The translations under genes and the position numbers were made by a program. The notes beneath the pieces are model-generated. The model had not been told where the DNA came from. It worked only from the letters and a program-made list of their open reading frames with translations, and made no database searches. Below, piece after piece: positions 1 through 5,442 of a stretch of 5,442 nucleotides of DNA. This DNA is from Kiritimatiellia bacterium (GTDB taxonomy: Bacteria > Verrucomicrobiota > Kiritimatiellia > RFP12 > UBA1067), in NCBI GenBank assembly GCA_017999015.1, contig JAGOBZ010000231.1, positions 1-5,442 on the forward strand. Reading direction: 5' to 3'. Numbering within the stretch: the first letter of the stretch is position 1; each line of letters starts with the position of its first letter.

Positions 1-48
1 CACGTTCTGCGTTCCGGTTTTTTTCAGCCCAACCTTTCACTTTTTGCG

Positions 49-1716
49 ATGCTCGCTCAGCTCTCAGTCAAAAATCTGGCCATCGTCGAAGCCGCCGATG
101 TGGTGTTCGGCCCCGGCCTCAACATCATCACCGGCGAGACCGGCGCGGGCAAATCGGTGCTCATGGGCGCCTTGGATCTGGTGCTCGGCGGCCGCGCCGA
201 CAGGTCCGCCATTCGCGAGGGGGCTTCGGAGGCTTGGGTCGAGGCCGTGTTCAGTCTCGCCGACAGCCGCGCCGCCGACAGCCTGCTCGCTGACGCCGGC
301 CTGCCGCCGTGCGAAGAGGGCGCGCTGCTGGTGCGCCGATCTATCGCCGCCGCAGGCGCGGGCCGCTGCTTGGTCAACGACACGCCGGCCACGGTTCAGA
401 CGCTGCGCCGCCTAGGCAGTTTGCTGGTGGACATCCACGGTCCCTATGACCATCAGTCGCTGCTCGACCCGGATTTCCAGCGTGACGTGCTCGATGCCTA
501 TGGCCACTGTGCTCCCGTGCGCGATGCCTACAGCGAAGCGTGGCACGGGCTTCAGTTGCTGCGCGCGCGTCTGGATGAGCTGCAGGGCGACACCGCCGAC
601 ATCGCGGCCGAGATCGATCGCTTGCAGTTCATGGTGGACGAGATTTCGGGCGCCGGACTGAGCGAGGCCGACGAGGAGCCCTTGGTCGCCCAACATGCCG
701 AGGCCGCCAACGCCGAGCAGATCCTTGCATTGGGTACGGAGATCTGTAACGGTCTGACAGACGGCGAGCGGTCGGCCTTCGACCTGCTGGCCGATATTCA
801 AACGCAACTTGCCGAGCTGGCGCGCATCCTGCCCGATGCCGTCGCCTGGCGTGCCGACGCGCAGGCCGTCGCCGTTCAAATCCAGGAGTTGGGACGGGCC
901 GTCAACGACCGGCTCACTCGGGTCGAGGCCGACCCCGAGCGCCTCCAGCAGCTTGAGTCGCGCATGGCTATGGTCCAAAAGCTGAAGCGCAAATACGGGC
1001 ACACGGTCGACGGCGTGCTGGCTACGCTCGCCAAACACCAGGCGCGCCTGCACGACTTGGCGACGCGTACCGAGCAGGTCGAACGGTTGCAGGCCGACAT
1101 CGCGGAGGCTGCGGGCGTTCTCACCTGCAAGGCTGCGGCTCTCACCAAGAGTCGTACGCAGACCGCCGGCAAACTGGCCCGCGCAATCACCCGAGAGCTG
1201 CACGATCTCGGTTTTCTCAAATCCGGTTTCGCGGTGGACCTTGCGGCTTGTGCGCCAGGGCCGCATGGCGCGGATCTCGTCACGTTCGGCTTCGCCCCCA
1301 ACCCCGGAGAGCCGATGCGGCCGTTGAAAGCCATCGCCTCCAGCGGCGAGATCGCGCGCGTCATGCTCGCCGTCAAAGCGGTGCTCGCCGCGCACGACAG
1401 CATCCCCGTGCTGGTGTTTGATGAGATTGATGCCAACATCGGCGGCGAAGTCGGGCGCGTCGTGGGCCAGAAATTGCGTCATGTGGCCGGCTCCCACCAG
1501 GTTATCTCCATCACGCACCTGCCGCAGTCCGCGGTCTATGGCCACCAACACTATGTGGTCTCAAAAGAGGTGGTCAAAGGACGTACGCGCATGCGGATCG
1601 AGGTCCTCGACGAGGCGCGCCGTGTCGATGAGATCGCGCGCATGCTGGGCGGAAAAGGGCTGACCAGCGTGATCGAGAGCCACGCCCGCGAACTGCTCGC
1701 TTCGGCGCGTGTATGA
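49..1716 (+). CDS. recN: DNA repair protein RecN (SMC-like ATPase)
   Basis: RecN is a cytoplasmic SMC-like ATPase that acts early in RecA-dependent repair of double-strand breaks. The 555-residue length matches the family (E. coli RecN is about 550). The N-terminus (LSVKNLAIVE) is typical, followed by Walker A GETGAGKS at residues 29-36. Residues about 150-370 are charged and rich in Glu, Leu and Arg, as expected for the coiled-coil arm. The C-terminal ATPase half has the signature region ASSGE (430-434), Walker B LVFDEID (455-461) and the His switch ITHLPQ (488-493, H490). Two departures from the usual motifs are visible: SSGE where SGGE is usual, and ANIGG (462-466) where a GISG-type D-loop is usual. 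The ATG is chosen because translation starts directly in the conserved RecN N-terminus, although no Shine-Dalgarno sequence precedes it. The gene converges on the membrane-protein gene across a 55-bp gap. Identification is very secure. Confidence 0.97.
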   Translation: MLAQLSVKNLAIVEAADVVFGPGLNIITGETGAGKSVLMGALDLVLGGRADRSAIREGASEAWVEAVFSLADSRAADSLLADAGLPPCEEGALLVRRSIAAAGAGRCLVNDTPATVQTLRRLGSLLVDIHGPYDHQSLLDPDFQRDVLDAYGHCAPVRDAYSEAWHGLQLLRARLDELQGDTADIAAEIDRLQFMVDEISGAGLSEADEEPLVAQHAEAANAEQILALGTEICNGLTDGERSAFDLLADIQTQLAELARILPDAVAWRADAQAVAVQIQELGRAVNDRLTRVEADPERLQQLESRMAMVQKLKRKYGHTVDGVLATLAKHQARLHDLATRTEQVERLQADIAEAAGVLTCKAAALTKSRTQTAGKLARAITRELHDLGFLKSGFAVDLAACAPGPHGADLVTFGFAPNPGEPMRPLKAIASSGEIARVMLAVKAVLAAHDSIPVLVFDEIDANIGGEVGRVVGQKLRHVAGSHQVISITHLPQSAVYGHQHYVVSKEVVKGRTRMRIEVLDEARRVDEIARMLGGKGLTSVIESHARELLASARV

Positions 1717-1771
1717 TGGCGCGGGCCACTTCGGCAAGTCGAGCGTACGGCCTGGAGCGGGAGTCCGTCGT
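1717..1771. other. convergent intergenic gap without clear terminator
   Basis: This 55-bp gap separates the stop codons of recN (+) and the membrane-protein gene (-). The best pairing seen is a 4-bp ACGG/CCGT with a long loop near 1747-1768, with no T-run on either side. I see no intrinsic terminator. Termination may be Rho-dependent or lie within the opposing gene. Confidence 0.5.
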
Positions 1772-2473
1772 TCAGGTCACTCTTCCCACGATATCCGCGA
1801 CGGCACGCGCCAACAGATTGCCGACCGCCGCATATGTTGCAGTCGTATGCAACAGCAGGGCGGCGATCACCGCCGACACCGAGACGGATGTGGTGCAAAC
1901 CAGCCAGAGGCATATCCCCAGCAAGTTGAAAAGATAGATCACCGCGTACGAAAGGACTCTCCCGTATTCAAGAATGTCGGGTTGCCGGGTCAGTAGGCTC
2001 TGAACCGTGAAACAGAGGTGGAACCCCCAAGTGAGACCCACCAGAAAAACCCAAACATTCGGCAGGGGAACGGGCTGCACGAAGCGTTCGACCACCCAGC
2101 GCAGCAGAAGCACGAGCACCGTGTAAAAAGGGAAGAAGTAGGGGGCCAGCGTAATCAGCAGATTGGTCTTGGAGAGGCTCACGCTGCCGCCTGCGGCCGT
2201 GACCCGCATCTTGCGAATCCGTGCTCCAAATAACAAGGCCCAGAGCGCGTGCGTCAGTTCATGTGCCATCACGTAGGCCCGCACGGGCTGGGGCAGAATA
2301 AACCACATGGCCAACCAGAGCGCGTAACCGGCCCCCAGCCAGAGCGCTTGCGAAGAAAACAACTCACCCGACCCGCCCGCAATCCCGCGCATCACGTCCA
2401 GCAACGCCAGGGTTGTCGCCACACAGAGCGGAATCAACGCCAACCCCGCCGCCAGCCGGAAAAAACGACTCAT
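1772..2473 (-). CDS. polytopic membrane protein with HExxH motif, putative M50-like metalloprotease
   Basis: This 233-residue protein has about six hydrophobic segments, near residues 7-27, 43-62, 104-126, 138-160, 172-192 and 196-214. The sequence AHELTHALWALLFG places a zincin-type HExxH (H71-E72-x-x-H75) at the membrane, followed by a Gly and a basic stretch, then VTAAGGSVSL (91-100). This pattern is known from M50-type intramembrane proteases and their uncharacterised relatives. QPDILEYG (164-171) holds D166, a possible third zinc ligand by analogy with the M50 Asp; this is inference. The ATG (CAT at 2471-2473) lies 6 nt after the stop of the upstream FtsB-like gene, with no strong Shine-Dalgarno sequence, which suggests translational coupling. 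Its substrate is unknown, and the partner gene may only be a neighbour. It could instead be a non-catalytic membrane protein that keeps the motif. I do not recognise a named gene. Confidence 0.72.
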   Translation of the reverse strand: MSRFFRLAAGLALIPLCVATTLALLDVMRGIAGGSGELFSSQALWLGAGYALWLAMWFILPQPVRAYVMAHELTHALWALLFGARIRKMRVTAAGGSVSLSKTNLLITLAPYFFPFYTVLVLLLRWVVERFVQPVPLPNVWVFLVGLTWGFHLCFTVQSLLTRQPDILEYGRVLSYAVIYLFNLLGICLWLVCTTSVSVSAVIAALLLHTTATYAAVGNLLARAVADIVGRVT

Positions 2474-2479
2474 GCAGGG

Positions 2480-2788
2480 CTACCGCGCCGCCTCGGCGTC
2501 GAACACAAAGACCAGTTCCCCCTCGCGCACCCGACGGTTCATGCGGGCCACCCGCTCGACGTACTCAGGATCGGTTTTGAAGCGCTGCTGTTTGTCCTTC
2601 AACAGCTTGAGCTGGTGGTTCTTGTAATCGACCCGGCGCATCAACTCGTTCCGCTGCCGGTCGAGCCCCTTCATCTGATAATACTTGGGGAAAATCGTCA
2701 CAGCGCCCGCCACAAGCACGAGAACCATAGCAACGATCAAAGTCGTCCTCTTTATGATGGTCAATAATACGTTCACGGAATCAGCCAC
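2480..2788 (-). CDS. FtsB/DivIC-like septum formation initiator protein
   Basis: This 102-residue protein has FtsB/DivIC architecture: a short N-terminal tail, one membrane helix (about residues 15-33), a coiled coil (about 36-70, with QMKGLDRQRNEL and NHQLKLLKDK), then TDPEYVERVAR (72-82) and GELVFVF (90-96). That ending matches the family's usual DPEYIEKIARE...GE.VF pattern. FtsB/DivIC proteins join FtsL and FtsQ/DivIB in the divisome, with the coiled coil outside the inner membrane. The start is GTG (CAC at 2786-2788), supported by AGGTG 6 nt upstream. The gene is first in a two-gene unit with the HExxH membrane protein, 6 nt apart. The usual FtsB neighbours, such as eno or ispD, are absent, so the specific name ftsB is not assigned. 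Family membership is well supported; a direct role in division is inferred. Confidence 0.82.
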   Translation of the reverse strand: MADSVNVLLTIIKRTTLIVAMVLVLVAGAVTIFPKYYQMKGLDRQRNELMRRVDYKNHQLKLLKDKQQRFKTDPEYVERVARMNRRVREGELVFVFDAEAAR

Positions 2789-2827
2789 TGTTCACACCTA
2801 AAACCAGACATTCACACACAGTGAACA
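2789..2827. repeat. 7-bp inverted repeat ahead of the FtsB-like gene
   Basis: TGTTCAC at 2789-2795 and GTGAACA at 2821-2827 are perfect reverse complements. Nested within is TTCAC at 2811-2815 and GTGAA at 2821-2825, which share the same right arm. The left arm lies between the Shine-Dalgarno sequence and the GTG start, so the repeat could be a leader hairpin or a protein-binding site. The repeat is seen directly; its function is inference, and a 7-bp arm could arise by chance. Confidence 0.35.
2795..2799 (-). promoter_or_regulatory. ribosome binding site for the FtsB-like gene
   Basis: On the minus strand AGGTG lies 6 nt before the GTG start at 2788. It decides for the GTG start, because no in-frame ATG close by has a better site and the next Met codons fall within the membrane helix. 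Confidence 0.6.
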
Positions 2828-2848
2828 CGTTGTTTGAAGAAAAGTCAA
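2820..2848 (-). promoter_or_regulatory. candidate promoter for the FtsB-like/membrane-protease unit
   Basis: On the minus strand TTGACT (2848-2843) matches the sigma-70 -35 box in five of six bases. It is followed after 17 bp by TTCACT (2825-2820), a weak -10 with three of six matches. Spacing is ideal, and a start site would fall about 20-25 nt ahead of the GTG codon. The weak -10 keeps confidence low; the right arm of the inverted repeat overlaps this box. Confidence 0.35.
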
Positions 2849-2914
2849 CCGGTTTTTCTCAAAAACATCCAACGAAGACGCCATCCCCGTTTTCATGCTG
2901 CTCATTTTAGGCTC

Positions 2915-2941
2915 TTGTTCCGGTATCCGCAACGCTATAAT
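2915..2941 (+). promoter_or_regulatory. candidate sigma-70-type promoter for the ebo genes
   Basis: A perfect TATAAT stands at 2936-2941. The -35 region is weak: TTGTTC at 2915-2920 gives a 15-bp spacer, and a one-base shift (CTTGTT) gives 16. A start near 2948 would leave a leader of only about 23 nt before the ATG at 2971, just enough for the Shine-Dalgarno sequence. The local sequence is AT-richer than the flanking genes, which fits a promoter. Confidence 0.55.
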
Positions 2942-2959
2942 GGCAGGAATTTCATTGCC

Positions 2960-2964
2960 GAGGA
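2960..2964 (+). promoter_or_regulatory. ribosome binding site for the eboF-like gene
   Basis: GAGGA lies 6 nt before ATG 2971 and fixes that start codon. It is the best Shine-Dalgarno match among the gene starts in the window. Confidence 0.7.
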
Positions 2965-2970
2965 TCTTGC

Positions 2971-4257
2971 ATGAAGAAACTGTTGGTCATTCAGGTCGCC
3001 GCGTTCGGCCACGCCTGGACCGCGCGGCACGGTGTGCGCACGGTGGCCGGCCTGCCGCTGCGCCCGCTCGCTCCGGTCTTTCCGGCCCTGACCTGCACCG
3101 CCCAGGCTTCCCTGCGCACCGGCTTGGCGCCTGGGGCGCACGGTGTGGTCGCGAACGGGTTTTTTGATCCGCTGCTGCGCCGCGCTGCCTTTTGGGAGCA
3201 GTCCTGCGCCCTGGTGCAGGGGCCGCGCATCTGGCAGACGTTCCGCGACCGGGGCGGCACAGTGGGCCTGACCTTTTTCCAGCAGAGTCTGGGCGAGCCG
3301 GTGGACCTTCTGTTTTCGCCCGCCCCGATCCACACGCACGGCGGCGGCATGATCATGGGGTGCTACGGCCGGCCGGATGGCGTGGAGGCCCGTCTCGCCG
3401 CGCATGCCGGCGGCGCCTTCCGGCTCAGCCAATACTGGGGCCCGCTGGCCTCGGTCAAGTCCTCGGAGTGGATCGCCGACGCCGTCGCCGGCCTGCTCGC
3501 CGAACCGGACGCGCCGGACCTGCTCTTCACCTACCTGCCGGGCCTGGATTATGACCTTCAGCGTTTCGGGCCGGAGCACCCGCGCAGCCTGCGCGCCCTC
3601 GCTGCGGTCCATGCGGAATTGGAGCGGCTCTTTGCCGTGGCCGCAGCCAACGGCTATGAGGCCGCGGCCTTCGGCGACTACGCGATCACACCGGTCACGG
3701 GCGCCCCGGTCTTTCCCAACCGTGCCTTGCGCGCGGCCGGGCTCATGGCGGTGCGCGAGGTGCGCGGCATGCACTATCCCGACTTCCACCAGAGCCGCGC
3801 CTTTGCCCTGGCCGACCACCAGGTCGCGCCGGTGGCCGTGCCCGATCCCTCCGCCCTGCCGCGCACGGCCGAGGTTCTCGGCGGGCTGGACGGCGTGGCC
3901 CAGGTGCTGGACAAGGACGGACAGGCCGCGCTGGGCATCGACCATCCCCGCGCCGGCGACCTGCTGCTGGTGGCGTCGCCGGGGCGCTGGTTCGCCTATC
4001 CCTGGTGGCGCGACGCCCGAGAGGCCCCCGATTACGCCGGCCACGTCGATATCCACAACAAGCCTGGCTACGATCCGTGCGAACTGTTTTTCGGCCGCTC
4101 GCCTTTCCGCACCTGCCAGGATCCCGCCCGCGTCCGCGGCACGCACGGACTGACCGGCCCCGACTGCGAAACGGCCTTCGTCTCAACCCAACCGTTCGCC
4201 TGCTCGACACTGCCGGCGTTTGCCGCCGCTTTGCGCACGTGGCTGGCACCCGCATGA
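2971..4257 (+). CDS. eboF: EboF-like alkaline phosphatase/nucleotide pyrophosphatase family protein
   Basis: This 428-residue protein belongs to the alkaline phosphatase superfamily, type I phosphodiesterase/nucleotide pyrophosphatase branch. FPALTCTAQASLRTGL (37-52) aligns with the nucleophile region of nucleotide pyrophosphatases, making T41 the likely nucleophile; AHGVVANGFF (56-65) follows as in the family. LDYDLQRFGP (192-201), GDYAITPV (235-242), SRAFALADHQ (275-284), DIHNKPGYDP (360-369, H362) and GTHG (390-393) come next. The NRALRAAGL (250-258) and ADHQ segments, plus the eboD-like gene 33 bp downstream, point to EboF of the ebo cluster. Several metal ligands of classical enzymes appear replaced: Q8 where an N-terminal Asp is usual, Q197 for His, and Y237 for the His of an Asp-His pair. 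No signal peptide or membrane helix is evident, so it is probably cytoplasmic. EboF has no established reaction; the cluster is linked to secondary-metabolite export or processing. Superfamily membership is secure and the EboF name fairly secure. Confidence 0.85.
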   Translation: MKKLLVIQVAAFGHAWTARHGVRTVAGLPLRPLAPVFPALTCTAQASLRTGLAPGAHGVVANGFFDPLLRRAAFWEQSCALVQGPRIWQTFRDRGGTVGLTFFQQSLGEPVDLLFSPAPIHTHGGGMIMGCYGRPDGVEARLAAHAGGAFRLSQYWGPLASVKSSEWIADAVAGLLAEPDAPDLLFTYLPGLDYDLQRFGPEHPRSLRALAAVHAELERLFAVAAANGYEAAAFGDYAITPVTGAPVFPNRALRAAGLMAVREVRGMHYPDFHQSRAFALADHQVAPVAVPDPSALPRTAEVLGGLDGVAQVLDKDGQAALGIDHPRAGDLLLVASPGRWFAYPWWRDAREAPDYAGHVDIHNKPGYDPCELFFGRSPFRTCQDPARVRGTHGLTGPDCETAFVSTQPFACSTLPAFAAALRTWLAPA

Positions 4258-4290
4258 TCTGCGCTGAACCGTATCGATAGTCTCAAAAGC

Positions 4291-5442
4291 ATGAGCGACA
4301 TGAAAACCATTCACCAAGCTTTTTCAGTCCCGTTCCGCTATCCCGTCATCTTCACGCACGGCGTTTTTGATCCGGAGAACTCGGCGCTGGCCAAGACCCT
4401 GGCCCGCGGCCGGCTGGCGTCGCCCGCCCGCGCGCTGGTGGTGATCGACGCCGGCGTCGCCGCCGCGCGGCCCGCGCTCTGCCGCGAGATCACGCGCTAC
4501 TTCCGCGCGCACGGTGCGGCGCTTGAACTGGTGCGCGCGCCGCTGGTCGTGCCGGGCGGCGAACAGGCCAAGAACGGCTGGAACACCGTGCGCGAGCTGA
4601 TGACGCTGGCCGCCGCCGAGCACCTGGACCGGCACAGTTATCTGGTGGCGGTCGGCGGCGGCAGCCTGCTCGACATGGCCGGCTTTGCCGCGGCCTTGAT
4701 TCACCGCGGCCTGCGGTTCGTGCGCGTGCCGACCACCGTGCTGGCGCAGAACGACGCCGGGGTCGGCGTCAAAAACGGCATGAACGCCGCCGGCGCCAAG
4801 AATTTCGCCGGGACCTTCGCGCCGCCGTTCGCGGTGCTCAACGACAGCGATTTTCTGCGGACGCTGCCGCAGCGCGAATGGATCGGAGGGGTCGCCGAGG
4901 CGTTCAAGGTCGCGATCATCAAGGACGCGAGGTTTTTCGCCTTTCTCTGCAAGCGGGCCGAAGCCCTGCGCCACCGCGACCCGCGCGTGATGGAGCGGGT
5001 GGTGCACACGACCGCCGCGCTGCACCTGCGTCACATCGCGACGTCCGGCGACCCGTTTGAATACGGCAGCGCGCGTCCGCTTGACTTTGGCCACTGGGCC
5101 GCGCACCGCTTGGAACTGCTTTCCGATTTCACGCTGGGGCACGGACCGGCCGTCGCGGTCGGCATCGCCCTCGACAGCACCTACGCGATGCTGAAACGGC
5201 TGCTCACGCCGGCCGAGCGCCAGTCGATCCTCGATGGACTGGCGGCCTGCGGCCTGCCCGTGTGGTCGCCGCTGCTGGAACGCCCCGGCGCCGACGGCCA
5301 GCCGGCTGTGCTGGCCGGCATCGAGCAGTTCCGCGAACACCTCGGCGGACGCCTGTGCGTGACGCTGCCCCGGTCGCTCGGCGACAAGGTCGAGGTGCAC
5401 AGCATCAGCCTGCCGCTGATGATCAAGGCGATTGCGCTCCTG
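4291..5442 (+). CDS. eboD: EboD-like 3-dehydroquinate synthase family protein (partial, runs off the right edge)
   Basis: My own translation stays open for 384 codons to the window edge with no stop, so only a short C-terminal part is probably missing. The dehydroquinate synthase fold is clear: GGEQAK (89-94), the NAD-binding GGGSLLDMAGF (122-132), VPTTVLAQND (146-155), KNFAGTF (170-176), VAEAFK (201-206), DFGHWAAH (265-272) and LGHGPAVAVG (282-291). E203, H268 and H284 match the three zinc ligands of AroB. GVGVKNGMN (157-165), where AroB has a VGGK-type motif, and GSARPLDFGHW mark it as EboD rather than shikimate-pathway AroB. Related enzymes cyclise sugar phosphates; EboD's substrate is not established. 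It starts 33 bp after eboF, so the two are probably cotranscribed. No clear Shine-Dalgarno precedes ATG 4291, and ATG 4300 is an alternative start. Confidence 0.88.
   Translation, partial: MSDMKTIHQAFSVPFRYPVIFTHGVFDPENSALAKTLARGRLASPARALVVIDAGVAAARPALCREITRYFRAHGAALELVRAPLVVPGGEQAKNGWNTVRELMTLAAAEHLDRHSYLVAVGGGSLLDMAGFAAALIHRGLRFVRVPTTVLAQNDAGVGVKNGMNAAGAKNFAGTFAPPFAVLNDSDFLRTLPQREWIGGVAEAFKVAIIKDARFFAFLCKRAEALRHRDPRVMERVVHTTAALHLRHIATSGDPFEYGSARPLDFGHWAAHRLELLSDFTLGHGPAVAVGIALDSTYAMLKRLLTPAERQSILDGLAACGLPVWSPLLERPGADGQPAVLAGIEQFREHLGGRLCVTLPRSLGDKVEVHSISLPLMIKAIALL

Noticed and set aside
412..1551. 379-codon open frame on the minus strand inside recN
   Set aside because: It lies opposite the conserved RecN body, shows no recognisable domain and is the usual by-product of GC-rich coding sequence.
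2249..2767. 172-codon plus-strand frame crossing the FtsB-like and membrane-protein genes
   Set aside because: It spans the junction of two well-supported minus-strand genes and reads as their complement, rich in His and Gln, with no domain.
2841..2862. Possible terminator around AACCGGTT with flanking A and T runs
   Set aside because: The only perfect stem is a loopless 8-bp palindrome. It cannot form a normal hairpin, and no gene ends nearby.
2935..4146. 403-codon open frame on the minus strand opposite the eboF-like gene
   Set aside because: Its translation is low-complexity Arg/Gly/Ala without motifs, while the plus strand has clear family motifs, a promoter and a ribosome binding site.
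4324..5400. 358-codon open frame on the minus strand opposite the eboD-like gene
   Set aside because: The plus-strand frame carries all the dehydroquinate synthase motifs; the minus-strand product has no recognisable feature.
4291..5442. Housekeeping aroB (shikimate pathway)
   Set aside because: GVGVKNG replaces the VGGK-type motif, GSARPLDFGHW is EboD-like, and the neighbour is eboF-like rather than aroK or another shikimate gene.

Overview
This GC-rich bacterial window (roughly two thirds G+C by eye, lower in the 2789-2970 gap) holds five protein genes in three blocks. The sequence does not settle the host. Gene content and style would fit the Verrucomicrobiota/Kiritimatiellota/Lentisphaerae side of the PVC group or another GC-rich Gram-negative, but this is only a guess.

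Left block (49-1716, +): a full-length recN, the SMC-like ATPase of double-strand break repair. It has intact Walker A, Walker B and His-switch motifs and small substitutions in the signature motif and D-loop.

Middle block (1772-2788, -), convergent with recN: a two-gene unit 6 nt apart. The first gene transcribed encodes a short FtsB/DivIC-like protein (one membrane helix, a coiled coil and a C-terminal TDPEY-like motif). The second encodes a polytopic membrane protein with an HExxH motif, probably a divergent M50-like metalloprotease. I do not recognise a named gene for it.

Right block (2971 to the window end, +), divergent from the middle block: two genes that look like part of an ebo cluster, the set of conserved genes (eboA-F) tied to export or processing of secondary metabolites in cyanobacteria and Pseudomonas. 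The first is eboF-like (alkaline phosphatase/nucleotide pyrophosphatase superfamily with several replaced metal ligands). The second is eboD-like (3-dehydroquinate synthase-like sugar phosphate cyclase), open to the right edge and so cut near its C-terminus. A clear TATAAT box and a GAGGA ribosome binding site lie just ahead of eboF, so the visible order F-D appears to start the operon. The remaining ebo genes would be expected downstream, outside the window.

The 182-bp divergent gap (2789-2970) carries candidate promoters in both directions and a short inverted repeat next to the start of the FtsB-like gene. No tRNA, rRNA, CRISPR array, insertion sequence or convincing intrinsic terminator was seen.
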